The notes beneath the pieces are model-generated. The model had not been told where the DNA came from, searched no databases, and worked only from the letters and a program-made list of their open reading frames with translations. From assembly GCA_036513415.1 (NCBI GenBank), contig DATBZA010000147.1, forward strand, positions 6,706 to 70,705: a stretch of DNA of 64,000 bases. The letters are read 5' to 3'. Each line of letters begins with the position of its first letter. Positions within the stretch are counted from its first letter, which is position 1. Below are positions 16,582 through 27,010 of this stretch, piece after piece. Origin of the DNA: 40CM-4-68-19 sp036513415. GTDB lineage: Bacteria; Myxococcota; Myxococcia; Myxococcales; 40CM-4-68-19. The translations under genes and the position numbers were made by a program.

Positions 16582-16944
16582 ATGGCATTCAAGGAGGACC
16601 TCGAGCAGATCTGCGGGAAGGTGGACGGCTCCTTCGCCGCCAGCGTGATGGGGTTCGACGGGATCCCCATCGAGACGCACGAGGTGCGCCCCCCGGACGG
16701 CGTCGAGCTGCAGAACCTGCTCGTGGAATACTCCGGCATCGTCTCGCAGGTCCGCCAGGCCGCCGAAGCGCTGCAGATGGGGAAGGCGAACGAGGTCTCG
16801 ATCCGAACGGAGAAGCTGGTCGCGGTGGCGCGCCCGCTGACGCCCGACTACTTCGTGGTGCTGGCCCTGGCGCCGGAAGGAAACGTCGGCCGCGCCCGGT
16901 ACGAGTTGCGTGTGGCCGGGCCCAAGCTCGCCGCGCAGCTGTAG
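16582..16944 (+). CDS. roadblock/LC7-domain protein
   Basis: A 120-residue single-domain protein: FKEDLEQICGKVDGSFAASV, MGFDGIPIETHE and a C-terminal half with YFVVLALAPEGNVGRARYEL match the roadblock/LC7 fold of MglB and related GTPase regulators. In myxobacteria, MglB regulates the polarity GTPase MglA. This gene is a paralogue candidate located between the pilus operon and a SgmX-like TPR gene, which hints at a role in pilus polarity. No MglA-like GTPase is present in the window. Confidence 0.8.
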   Translation: MAFKEDLEQICGKVDGSFAASVMGFDGIPIETHEVRPPDGVELQNLLVEYSGIVSQVRQAAEALQMGKANEVSIRTEKLVAVARPLTPDYFVVLALAPEGNVGRARYELRVAGPKLAAQL

Positions 16945-16999
16945 CGCGCGGGGACGACTTGCGCTCGAGCGTAGGCCCTGACCCGCCTGTGGAAATGGG

Positions 17000-17018
17000 G
17001 ACACCATGAAATGGTGTC
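17000..17018. promoter_or_regulatory. perfect 8-bp stem hairpin upstream of efp
   Basis: GACACCAT-GAA-ATGGTGTC is a perfect inverted repeat with a 3-base centre, 76 bases before the efp start. No T-run follows, so it is not a typical intrinsic terminator. It could be an operator or an mRNA structure between the roadblock gene and efp. Confidence 0.35.
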
Positions 17019-17093
17019 GCCCAAGCTGGACGATTCCCCCTGTTTGCGGTAGACCCGCGCGCCCTCCGATTCGGGGCAGGGGAGACCGCGGCG

Positions 17094-17663
17094 ATGGCCG
17101 ATGTGATCGACACCAGCGAGTTTCGCAACGGGCTCAAGATCCTGATCGACAACGAGCCCTTCGTGATCGTCGAGTTCCAGCATGTGAAGCCTGGCAAGGG
17201 CTCGGCGTTCGTGCGCACCCGCTACAAGAGCCTGATCAGCGGCCGCACGCTGGAGAAGAACTTCAAGTCCGGCGAGAAGGTGGGCCGTCCCGACATCGAA
17301 GAGAAAAAGATGCAGTATCTGTACAAGGAAGGCGACCACTACGTCTTCATGGATTCAAAGAACTACGAGCAGAGCCACATCGACCAGGCGGGCCTGGGCG
17401 AGTCGAAGAATTTCCTCAAGGAGAACATGGACGCTTCCGTCCTCTTCTGGAACGGGCGGGCCATCTCGGTCGATCTGCCCAACGCCGTCGAGCTGAAGGT
17501 CGTGAAGTGCGATCCCGGGGTGCGCGGCGATACCGTGTCGGGCGCGATGAAACCAGCCACGCTGGAGACCGGCTATACCCTCCAGGTGCCGCTCTTCATC
17601 AACGAGGGCGACATCTTGAAGATCGACACCCGGACAGGCGAGTATCTGACGCGCGTCGGCTGA
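17094..17663 (+). CDS. efp: elongation factor P
   Basis: A 189-residue protein of normal EF-P length with three beta-barrel domains. The N-terminal KOW-like domain carries HVKPGKGSAFVRTR; the Lys in PGKG (K35) is the position modified in many bacteria. The C-terminal domain holds GDTVSGAMKPATLETG and the terminal IDTRTGEYLTRV signature. EF-P relieves ribosome stalling at polyproline, which fits the many Pro-rich linkers encoded nearby. No modification enzyme is in the window. It is followed by accB and accC. Confidence 0.97.
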   Translation: MADVIDTSEFRNGLKILIDNEPFVIVEFQHVKPGKGSAFVRTRYKSLISGRTLEKNFKSGEKVGRPDIEEKKMQYLYKEGDHYVFMDSKNYEQSHIDQAGLGESKNFLKENMDASVLFWNGRAISVDLPNAVELKVVKCDPGVRGDTVSGAMKPATLETGYTLQVPLFINEGDILKIDTRTGEYLTRVG

Positions 17664-17676
17664 GGAAAGGGCTCCG

Positions 17677-18179
17677 GTGGACGTCGACAAGCTGAAGGCC
17701 ATCCTGGAGGCGCTGCAAGGTACGGACGTCACGCGGCTCACCTGGGTCTCCGGACAGGAAACACTCGATCTGCGCCTCGGGCACCCGCCGCCCGTCACCA
17801 CCGCCGTGCACGCGGTTCCCCTCCCTGCTCCGATCGCTCAGTCCCAGCACCCCCAGGGCCCGCCACCTGAGCGCGCCAACGCAGCCACGGCGTCGACGGC
17901 CGAGCAGCCGGCGGCGTCCAAGGCCTCCGAAGAGCAGAAGACGTTCACGGTCAACTCGCCTTTCGTCGGGACGTTCTACCGCTCCGCGTCCCCGGACAGC
18001 CCGGCCTTCGTGGACGTCGGGCAGGTGGTGAAGAAGGGCCAGGTCCTCTGCATCGTCGAGGCCATGAAGCTGATGAACGAGATCGAGGCGGAGCAGCCTG
18101 GCCGCCTGGTGGAAGCGCTGGTCGAGAACGGCAGCCCGGTCGAATACGGCGAGGCGCTCTTCCGGTTCGAGCCGGCCTA

Positions 18180-18180
<1 letters not shown>
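17677..18180 (+). CDS. accB: biotin carboxyl carrier protein of acetyl-CoA carboxylase
   Basis: A 167-residue protein with GTG start. The N-terminal helix MDVDKLKAILEALQGTDVTR is typical of BCCP. A Pro/Ala-rich linker covers about residues 45-85. The C-terminal biotinyl domain has FVGTFYRSASPDSPAFVDVG and the biotinylation motif EAMKLMNEI, with Lys about 131. It overlaps accC by one base. It carries CO2 from AccC to AccA/AccD in fatty acid synthesis. Confidence 0.95.
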
Positions 18181-19529
<1,349 letters not shown>

Positions 19530-19580
19530 CGCAGCGCGGAATCGGGCCGGACAGTCGAGCGTCTACCTCGGTCTACATCC

Positions 19581-19610
19581 TTGACCCAAAAGCGGATTCC
19601 CCGTTACGGT
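19581..19610 (+). promoter_or_regulatory. candidate sigma-70 promoter for the SgmX-like gene
   Basis: TTGACC (19581-19586) and TACGGT (19605-19610) are separated by 18 bases in the gap after accC, about 50 bases before the ATG at 19661. Moderate match only. It would allow the TPR gene to be transcribed separately from accBC. Confidence 0.4.
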
Positions 19611-19660
19611 GAGTCGCTGGATCGCAGTCCCTCCCCACAGCCCCGCGAGCCCTCCGGCCG

Positions 19661-22135
19661 ATGGACAAAAACAAGGTCATCGAGTCAGCCGCGAAGCTGA
19701 TCGCGAAGGGGGCGCTCGACAAAGCCGTCAAGGAATACCAGCGCGTCCTGGAGGTGGATCCCGACGACGTGCGCGTCCTGCAGAAGCTCGCCGAGCTGTA
19801 CCAGAAGATGAACCGGAAGGCGGAGGCGGCGGATTGCTTCGAGAAGGTCGCGCGGACGTACTCGCAGCAGGGCTTCTACTTGAAGGCGGTCGCGCTCTAC
19901 AAGCAGGTGCTGAAGGTCATCGATCGCGTCGAGGTCAGCATCCGCCTCGCCGAGTTGTACCAGCAACTCGGATTGGTGGGCGATGCGACCAAGGAATGGC
20001 AGAACGTCGCCGCCCACTACGAGAAAGCAGGCGACACCAAGGCGAGCCTCGACACCCTCAAGAAGCTGGTCGACCTGGATCCGGACAACGTCGCTGCCCG
20101 CATCCGCCTCGGCGAGCAGTACGCGCGGCAGGACAATCCCATCGAGGCGGTGGCGGAGCTCCGGCGCGCGGCGCAGTACCTGCAGCGCAACGGCAGGCAC
20201 GACGACTACCTGAGGGTGGCGGAGCGCATCAGCCACCTCGACCAGAACGACGTGCCGCTGGCGAAGGAGCTGGCCGAGCAGTACTTGAGCCGCGGCGATT
20301 CGAAGCGGGCGCTGGCCAAGCTGCAGATCTGCTTCAAGGCGAACCCGCGCGAGCTCGGGACCCTGCAGATGCTGGCGCGCGCGTTCCAGGATCTGGGGCA
20401 GGTTTCCAAGACGGTGTCGGTCCTGAAGGAGCTCGGCCGCGTCCATCTCGATGCCGGCCGGCCGGACGACGCGCGCAAGATCTGGACGCAGGCGCAGGAG
20501 CTCGCGCCGGACGATGCCGAGGTGAGGGCGTCGCTGAAGAGCATGGGGAGCGGCGACGCGCAACGATCCAAGGCGCCGGAGCCCGCCCGCGGAACGCCGC
20601 CCAGGTCGGCGCCGGGCCCCGTGGCAAGGGCCGCGCCCCCCTCGCCGCCGAGGGCCGCTGCCCCGCCGGCGCGCACGCCGCCCGCACCGGTCCCGGTCGC
20701 CGCGCCCGCCCGTCCGCCCACGACGCCGATCATGGGAGCGCGCCCGCCCGCTGCCTCCCTCCAGGCATCCGGCTCCGGCTCCGCTCCGACGACGCTCTCG
20801 CAGGTCCCCAAGCTCCTCAAGGAGACCGAGGTCTACGTCAAGTACGGCCTGCACGACAAAGCCACCGAGCACCTGCGCCGCATCTTCTCGGTCGACCCGG
20901 ACAACATCGACGCGCACGAGAGGGCAAAGACGGTCGCGCTGGCGATGGGGAACACCGAGGAGGCGATGGCCTCGCTCACCACCCTGCTGCGGCTCTGCAC
21001 GCAGAAGCGCGATCCGCGCACCGCTGCGGTCCGGGCCGAGCTGCAGGCGCTGAAATCGCCGGGCGCTCCGGCTGCCGTTTCGCTGGGAAGGCCGCAGGAC
21101 GAGATGGTGCTCGAGGACGAGCCGCTCGACGTCGAGACGCTCGCCGCCGCGGGCGACGGCGAGCTGGAGCTGGAGGCGGAGGGGGCGGCCGAAGCTGTCG
21201 TCGACGAGGAATTGCTCGACGCCGAGCCGGTGGCCGAGGGCGAGGACGAGTTCGCCGGGGACCTGGCGGAAGCGGACTTCTACATCCAGGCCGGCCTGGC
21301 CGACGACGCACGGGCCATCCTCGAGGCGATCACGCTGGCAGCGCCGGACAACCCGGGGGCGGTGGAACGCTTGCGCAAGCTCGGCGGCTCCCGGCCGGCA
21401 GCGAACCGGGGATCGAGCCAGGAGCACGACGATCTGGCCGCGGAGCTCGCCGCGGAGCTGGCGGCGGAGGTCGGCCTGCAGACGGTCGACGACGACAAGC
21501 CGCTCGATGCCGACGTGCTCGAATCGTTCCAGGTCCCCGCCGACGAGGTCCTGGGAGAGTTCCGCGCCAAGGTCCAGCAGCTGGTCCGGCCCGAGGACGT
21601 CCAGACCCATTACGACCTGGGAATCGCCTACAAGGAAATGGGCCTCCTGGAGGAAGCGATCGCCGAGTTCGACGTCGCGCTGCGACACGGCGGGGGCACG
21701 CGGGCCGCGGATTCGCTCACCATGCTCGGAATGTGCGAGATGGAGCGGGGGAACGCGGATACGGCCGTCGCCCACTTCGAGCAAGGCCTCGAGCTGCCTG
21801 ATCTGACGCCGCCCGCACGGCATGCGCTCCAGTTCGAGCTGGGTGGGGTGTACGAGGCCCGCGGGCTCGACGCCGAAGCCTTCGAATGGTACCAGGCCAT
21901 CCACGCCGAGGATCCGAGCTTCCGCGACGTGGCCGAGCGGGTCCAGCGGCTGGGCGGCAGTGTGAAACCGTCCGCGAGGCCGATGGCGCGGCCGGTGTCG
22001 AGGCCCGCCGTGGCCGCGAGGAGGGCCGCTGCCCAGTCGACCGGTACGCCGGCGACCGCCGGGTCGCGCGGCGCGAGCTCACCCGACCCGGGTCCTGAGC
22101 CCGCCCGCAAGAACCGGAAGATCGGCTTCGTCTGA
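19661..22135 (+). CDS. large TPR-repeat protein, SgmX-like
   Basis: An 824-residue cytoplasmic protein without signal or membrane span. Three TPR blocks are visible: about residues 1-290 (ALDKAVKEYQRVLEVDPDDV and following repeats), about 385-455 (YVKYGLHDKATEHLRRIFSV) and about 635-765 (HYDLGIAYKEMGLLEEAIAE). They are joined by a Pro/Ala-rich linker (295-367) and an acidic linker (480-560), and the tail is basic. In Myxococcus xanthus, from memory, SgmX (MXAN_5766) is a TPR protein with the same neighbours, near pilQ, efp and accBC, and stimulates polar type IV pilus formation through MglA. The identity is inferred from architecture and gene order. Confidence 0.7.
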   Translation: MDKNKVIESAAKLIAKGALDKAVKEYQRVLEVDPDDVRVLQKLAELYQKMNRKAEAADCFEKVARTYSQQGFYLKAVALYKQVLKVIDRVEVSIRLAELYQQLGLVGDATKEWQNVAAHYEKAGDTKASLDTLKKLVDLDPDNVAARIRLGEQYARQDNPIEAVAELRRAAQYLQRNGRHDDYLRVAERISHLDQNDVPLAKELAEQYLSRGDSKRALAKLQICFKANPRELGTLQMLARAFQDLGQVSKTVSVLKELGRVHLDAGRPDDARKIWTQAQELAPDDAEVRASLKSMGSGDAQRSKAPEPARGTPPRSAPGPVARAAPPSPPRAAAPPARTPPAPVPVAAPARPPTTPIMGARPPAASLQASGSGSAPTTLSQVPKLLKETEVYVKYGLHDKATEHLRRIFSVDPDNIDAHERAKTVALAMGNTEEAMASLTTLLRLCTQKRDPRTAAVRAELQALKSPGAPAAVSLGRPQDEMVLEDEPLDVETLAAAGDGELELEAEGAAEAVVDEELLDAEPVAEGEDEFAGDLAEADFYIQAGLADDARAILEAITLAAPDNPGAVERLRKLGGSRPAANRGSSQEHDDLAAELAAELAAEVGLQTVDDDKPLDADVLESFQVPADEVLGEFRAKVQQLVRPEDVQTHYDLGIAYKEMGLLEEAIAEFDVALRHGGGTRAADSLTMLGMCEMERGNADTAVAHFEQGLELPDLTPPARHALQFELGGVYEARGLDAEAFEWYQAIHAEDPSFRDVAERVQRLGGSVKPSARPMARPVSRPAVAARRAAAQSTGTPATAGSRGASSPDPGPEPARKNRKIGFV

Positions 22136-23082
22136 TGAACTATCTCGACTACTACGAGCTGGCCCAGGAGCCGTTCTCGAACGCCCCGGTCTCGCGCTTC
22201 TACTTCAACTCGCCGCAGCACTCGCAAGCCCTGGTGCGGCTCACGCACCTCTGCTCGCAGATGAAGGGGCTCGGCATCCTCGTCGGAGACATCGGGGCGG
22301 GGAAGACAACGCTGGCGCGCCGGCTGCTCGACTCGCTTCCGGAGAACGAGTACGAGGCCGCCCTGCTGGTGATCATCCACAGCGGCGTGACCGCTTCCTG
22401 GCTGCTCAAGCGCGTCGCCCTGCAGCTGGGCGTCGACGCGCCCAGCGAGGACAAGCTCACCTTGCTCGGCCAGCTCTACCAGCGGCTGGTCCGCATCTAC
22501 GAGTCCGGCAAGAAGGCGGTGGTCCTGATCGACGAAGCGCAGATGCTCGCCACCCGGGAGCTGATGGAGGAGTTCCGCGGGCTGCTCAACCTGGAAGTCC
22601 CGGAACGGAAGCTGCTGAACCTGATCTTCTTCGGGTTGCCGGAGATCGAGCAGAACCTGAAGCTCGATGCGCCGCTGGCGCAGCGCGTGGCCATGAAATA
22701 CCGGCTGGACCACCTCAATGCGGATAGCACCGAGGCCTACATCAAGCACCGCCTGCGGCTGGGAGGAGCGGCGCGGATGCCGTTCACGCCGGGCGCCGTG
22801 ACCGCGGTCCATCGGTTTTCTAGCGGCACGCCCAGGGTGATCAATACTCTCTGCGACAACGCGCTGTTCGAGGGCTACGTGGCCAGGGTCCCGATGATCG
22901 ACGAGCAGATGATCGAACGTGTCGCCCACGACCTCGCCCTCGACGGCGCCGCTGCTAACGGCCAGGCCGGAGGGGCGAAGCGGCCGGTCTCCGTTCCACC
23001 CCCCGCCGCGGTGGAACGAGGCAAGCCGATCGACCTCGGGGAGATCGATCGGTACCTGGCGGGGCTCGCGAAGCCGAGCTGA
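22135..23082 (+). CDS. ExeA/MshM-type AAA ATPase
   Basis: A 315-residue P-loop ATPase. The N-terminus LDYYELAQEPFSNAPVSRFY is typical of the ExeA/GspA group. Walker A is GDIGAGKTTLARR (about residues 51-63) and Walker B is KAVVLIDEAQ (about 128-137). SSGTPRVINTLCDNALFEGY is the C-terminal lid motif. No membrane helix or peptidoglycan-binding domain follows, unlike full-length ExeA. The ATG overlaps the stop of the TPR gene by one base (TGATG), so the two are probably co-translated. A role in secretin or pilus assembly is an inference from family and context. Confidence 0.8.
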   Translation: MNYLDYYELAQEPFSNAPVSRFYFNSPQHSQALVRLTHLCSQMKGLGILVGDIGAGKTTLARRLLDSLPENEYEAALLVIIHSGVTASWLLKRVALQLGVDAPSEDKLTLLGQLYQRLVRIYESGKKAVVLIDEAQMLATRELMEEFRGLLNLEVPERKLLNLIFFGLPEIEQNLKLDAPLAQRVAMKYRLDHLNADSTEAYIKHRLRLGGAARMPFTPGAVTAVHRFSSGTPRVINTLCDNALFEGYVARVPMIDEQMIERVAHDLALDGAAANGQAGGAKRPVSVPPPAAVERGKPIDLGEIDRYLAGLAKPS

Positions 23083-23086
23083 CCTG

Positions 23087-26000
23087 GTGCTGAGCCGGAT
23101 CCTCGTCGCCCTGGGACTCGCCGCCGCGGTCGTCTCCGCCGCAGCCGTGGCGTTCCTGCGCACGGATTTCGTCGCCAACAACCTCTGCGCCTACGCCGTG
23201 GCGACGATCGAAGAGGCCACCGCCGCTACGGTGCAGGTCTCCCGCTGCTCGGTGGAGCCGGAGCAGGGCAAACTCACCATCGAAGGGCTCCGCGTCGGCG
23301 ATCCCGGAGGAAGGATCGATCTCAGGATCTCGCGCGTGTTCGCACAGGTGACGGTGCGGCCGCTGCTGCAGAAAGTGCGCCTGGAGCGGCTGGAGATCGA
23401 CCACCCCGAGCTGCGGCTCGCGCTCGACCAGGGGGGCGCGGGGCCGCCATCGGGCGGGCAATGCCTCCCGGACCTGCTCGATCGTTTCGAGTTCGGGCGG
23501 GTCAAGGTGCGCAAGGCGAGCATGGAAGTGCGCACCGCGAACGGGCGCGTTTCCATCCCTCGCGCCGGTCTCGCCGTGAAGGGCCGCGGCGCGCAACTGG
23601 CGGTGAGCGTCTCCACGCGCGGCGGTTCGCTGGAGCTGCCCGGCCGGACCGTAGGCCTGATCTCCTCGCGCGTGGCGGGCATCGTCGACCTGCGCGGCAC
23701 CGGCAACGTCGACCTGCGGCGCGCCGATCTGATCGGCACGGATCTCTCGCTCTTCGTCAAGGGCAAGGTGTGGGACCTCTGCGATCCCCAGATCGAAGTG
23801 GCCGCCAACGTCCGGGTGGACGATCTGGAGAGCGCGACCTCGCGGCTCATTCCGGGCGCGCTCCGCGGCGTCAAGGGCGGCATCTCCGCCGACGCAACGG
23901 TCTCGCTGCTCCGGGGCGCTCCGCATCTCAAGGGAGATCTCCGCCTCAAGGGCGTGGCGCTGGAAGGCTACTCCCCGGGCGATGGCCGCCTGCGCTTCGA
24001 CCTGACGCCCGCGCGCGTCAAGGTCGATCGGCTGGAGCTACCGGTCGGGCACGGGCAGGTGAACGGCTCCCTCGAGCTGTCCATCGCCGATCCCGCCTTT
24101 CCGCTCAGCGCGGATCTGCTCTTGCGGGACATGGAGCTGAGCGAGCTGCTGCGCAAGCTGGGCCTGCCGCATGCCTGGGTCGTGTTGCGCGCGAGCGGGC
24201 GCGTGCAGGCGAAGGGCACCGGGGTGCCGTTCCGCCTGACCGGCGAGACGAGCCTGGAGCTGGCGGACTTCGCGGTGCTGGACCGCAGCTACGAGAAGAG
24301 GGCGCAGACCCAGAAGATGCTCGAGTTCGCGCGCGGACGGCTCGAGGGCGCGATCGAGGCGGACGCCGAGAAGATCGTCGCCCGAGGAGTCGCCGTGGAG
24401 GTAGGCGATTCCCGCATGCAGGTGGAGAGCACGTTCTTCACCGATCCCCGCAGGGGAATGGAGCTCGCCGCGCGCAGCGAGATCGTCAAGCTCGACGACC
24501 TGCGGGGCCACTTCGGGACGCTGCCGGCCCGGGGGACCCTGAAACTGGCGGCGCGCGTGAGCGGCCCCTACCAGGCGATCTCGATCGAGGGAAGTGCCTC
24601 TGCCCAAGGCGTGCGCTTCATGGACTTGTCGCTCGGCGAGCTCAGCGCGCAGGTGGGGTTCGACACCCGCTCGATGAAGCTGAGCTTCGCGGACATCCGC
24701 GGACACAAGGATCGGAGCGTCTACAAGGGGAGGATCGCCGTCGACTTGAGCACCGACGCTGCGCCGGTCGACGCGCATCTCGAGCTTCCGGATGCCTGGG
24801 CAGCCGACCTGGTCGATCTGGCGGTCGGTCTGGTCCCTGCCCTCTCGCTGGTTGACGACCCCGAGCGCCTCGACGGCCATCTCAACGGGCTGATCGACGT
24901 GAAGGGGCCGATCCTTTCGCCGGACGGGACGGCGTCGTTCAGCCTGGACGACGTGACGGTCTGGGGCGAGAGCTTCGACCAGGGTGTCGCTCGTTTCTCG
25001 CTCCACGGGAGGGAACCACGCCTCCAGGTCGAGGAGCTCACCCTGGGGCATGGCGACGCGGAGCTGCACGTGGCCGGCAGGCTCGGACCCGACTGGCGGA
25101 TGGACTTCGAAGCGCGCACCGAGGGCTTCACGCTCGAGGACCTGGACATGGTCGAGCGGGCGAAGCTCTCGGGTCCTCTGCGCGCGACCGCGCACATCGG
25201 CGGAACCGTCATGCACCCGCTGGTGGATCTGGCAGTGAAATTCACCCGGGGGATGGCGGGCGAGGCCGACCTGGGCGAGGGCGATCTCGCCGTGAGCCTC
25301 GATGGCATGGCGCTGACCTGGAAGGGCACCCTCGGGTCGCATGGGGTGCGGGGACAGGCATCGCTGGACGGCGACATGCCCTACACTTGCGCCGCCACCC
25401 TGCGCGTTCCCGAGCTTGCGAAATACCTCGATCTGTTCGCGCCCGACGCCAGCATCCAGAGCGGCTCCCTCTCTGCTGCCGTCGAGCTGCGCGGGTTCTT
25501 GCTCAGGTGGCGCGAGAGCGCGGGCACGATGACGCTCTCGCAGCTGCGGATCGTCCGCAGCGACCTGGCTTTCGAGAACGACGGTCCCGCGCAGCTCTCG
25601 TTCGGCCCCGAAGGAGTCCGCACCCAGCGGCTCGCGCTGCGCGCCCCCTACACCACGGCGGTGCTCTCGGGCGGAAGGGCCCGCGACGGGAGGCTCGACC
25701 TGCGCCTGGGCGCGAGCATCGACGGTCGCGCTCTCCCGGGGCTGTTCCCGGATGTGGAGCACGCCTCCGGCACCTACCTGATCCAGGCGACGGTAGGCGG
25801 GACGGCGAAGAACCCCACCGTGCTCGGCAACGTCCGCATCGAGGACGGAGCAGGGAGCCTCCGCGGCCTCCCGGTAGTGGCGCGCTCGCTGAACGGGAGC
25901 ATCTCCTTCTCGCAGGATGCGCTGGTGATCGACTCGCTTTCGGGGAAGCTGAACAACGGCGAGGCACGGGTCTCGGGCGGCGTGGAGATGGAGCGGATGG

Positions 26001-27010
26001 TGCCCAGGAAGATCGACATGTCCGCCCGGATCACCGACGTCAACGTCCGCTTCCAGGAGAGCGTCGGGGCGACCGTGGACGGCGACCTGACGCTCCACGG
26101 CCCGCCGCTGGAACCGGTGCTCGGGGGCAACCTGATCCTCTCGCAGATGAAGTACACGGAGGACGTGGAGATCGAGAAGTCGCTCCTCGACTTCTCGCGC
26201 CGGCCGCCGACTCCGAAAGTATTGGCCAAGAGCGCCGTGGTGGTGCGCTTCGACCTCGACGTGCACCTCTCCCGCGGCGTGCGCATCGAGAACAACCTCG
26301 CCCGCACCGATCTCAAAGGCGACCTCAAGGTCACCGGCACCTCCCGCTCCATCGGCTTGCTCGGCAGCATCAATACCGTTCTCGGCACCGCCACCTTCCG
26401 GGGGAACGAGTTCCAGATCGAGCAGGGCGTCCTCACCTTCACCGACCGGCAGCGTATCCGGCCGAGCTTCGACCTCCAGGCCACCTCGCAGGTGAAGGAG
26501 TACAAGGTCCGGTTGCATGCCTTCGGGACGCCCGGCGAGCCGCACCTTTCGCTCAGCTCCGATCCGATGCTCGCGGAAGGCGACCTCGGATTCCTCCTCA
26601 CCTTCGGCTTCGTCTCGCAGAACCTCCAGCACAGCACCTTCTCGGCCGCCGACTCGGGCCTGGCGATCGGGATCGAGGCGCTGAACCGCGCCACCGGGTT
26701 CTCGGCGGAGGTGCGCCGCTTCATCCCCAAGAACCCGATCCTCCGCGACCCGAGCATCGACTTCGCCAGCGAGTTCTCGTCGGACACCAACCGGCTGGAG
26801 CCGATGGCCCGATTCCAGTCGGGGCTCCTCACCGATCGGCTCGACCTGCACATCATGCAGGGCCTGAAGACGCGCCGGTACCGCGGCGTGGTCGGCTACC
26901 AGCTTTCGGACTCCATCTCCGCCCGGTTCCAGTTGGACAACGAGCACAGCACCACCGGCACCGGCACCGACTTCGGGCTCGACCTCCACTTGAAATGGGA
27001 GGGCGATTAG
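23087..27010 (+). CDS. tamB: AsmA/TamB-family envelope biogenesis protein
   Basis: A 1307-residue protein with GTG start, one N-terminal membrane anchor (about residues 2-22) and a very long beta-rich periplasmic region. The C-terminal DUF490/TamB signature is clear: FDLQATSQVKEYKVRLHAFG, GEPHLSLSSDPMLAEGDLGF and a terminal segment AAEVRRFIP-like followed by RFQLDNEHSTTGTGTDFG. TamB proteins form a groove spanning the periplasm for phospholipid transport or outer-membrane protein assembly. It is immediately followed by an Omp85 gene (TamA-like), the usual partner. The start 4 bases after the ATPase stop was chosen because the anchor begins there. Confidence 0.88.
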   Translation: MLSRILVALGLAAAVVSAAAVAFLRTDFVANNLCAYAVATIEEATAATVQVSRCSVEPEQGKLTIEGLRVGDPGGRIDLRISRVFAQVTVRPLLQKVRLERLEIDHPELRLALDQGGAGPPSGGQCLPDLLDRFEFGRVKVRKASMEVRTANGRVSIPRAGLAVKGRGAQLAVSVSTRGGSLELPGRTVGLISSRVAGIVDLRGTGNVDLRRADLIGTDLSLFVKGKVWDLCDPQIEVAANVRVDDLESATSRLIPGALRGVKGGISADATVSLLRGAPHLKGDLRLKGVALEGYSPGDGRLRFDLTPARVKVDRLELPVGHGQVNGSLELSIADPAFPLSADLLLRDMELSELLRKLGLPHAWVVLRASGRVQAKGTGVPFRLTGETSLELADFAVLDRSYEKRAQTQKMLEFARGRLEGAIEADAEKIVARGVAVEVGDSRMQVESTFFTDPRRGMELAARSEIVKLDDLRGHFGTLPARGTLKLAARVSGPYQAISIEGSASAQGVRFMDLSLGELSAQVGFDTRSMKLSFADIRGHKDRSVYKGRIAVDLSTDAAPVDAHLELPDAWAADLVDLAVGLVPALSLVDDPERLDGHLNGLIDVKGPILSPDGTASFSLDDVTVWGESFDQGVARFSLHGREPRLQVEELTLGHGDAELHVAGRLGPDWRMDFEARTEGFTLEDLDMVERAKLSGPLRATAHIGGTVMHPLVDLAVKFTRGMAGEADLGEGDLAVSLDGMALTWKGTLGSHGVRGQASLDGDMPYTCAATLRVPELAKYLDLFAPDASIQSGSLSAAVELRGFLLRWRESAGTMTLSQLRIVRSDLAFENDGPAQLSFGPEGVRTQRLALRAPYTTAVLSGGRARDGRLDLRLGASIDGRALPGLFPDVEHASGTYLIQATVGGTAKNPTVLGNVRIEDGAGSLRGLPVVARSLNGSISFSQDALVIDSLSGKLNNGEARVSGGVEMERMVPRKIDMSARITDVNVRFQESVGATVDGDLTLHGPPLEPVLGGNLILSQMKYTEDVEIEKSLLDFSRRPPTPKVLAKSAVVVRFDLDVHLSRGVRIENNLARTDLKGDLKVTGTSRSIGLLGSINTVLGTATFRGNEFQIEQGVLTFTDRQRIRPSFDLQATSQVKEYKVRLHAFGTPGEPHLSLSSDPMLAEGDLGFLLTFGFVSQNLQHSTFSAADSGLAIGIEALNRATGFSAEVRRFIPKNPILRDPSIDFASEFSSDTNRLEPMARFQSGLLTDRLDLHIMQGLKTRRYRGVVGYQLSDSISARFQLDNEHSTTGTGTDFGLDLHLKWEGD

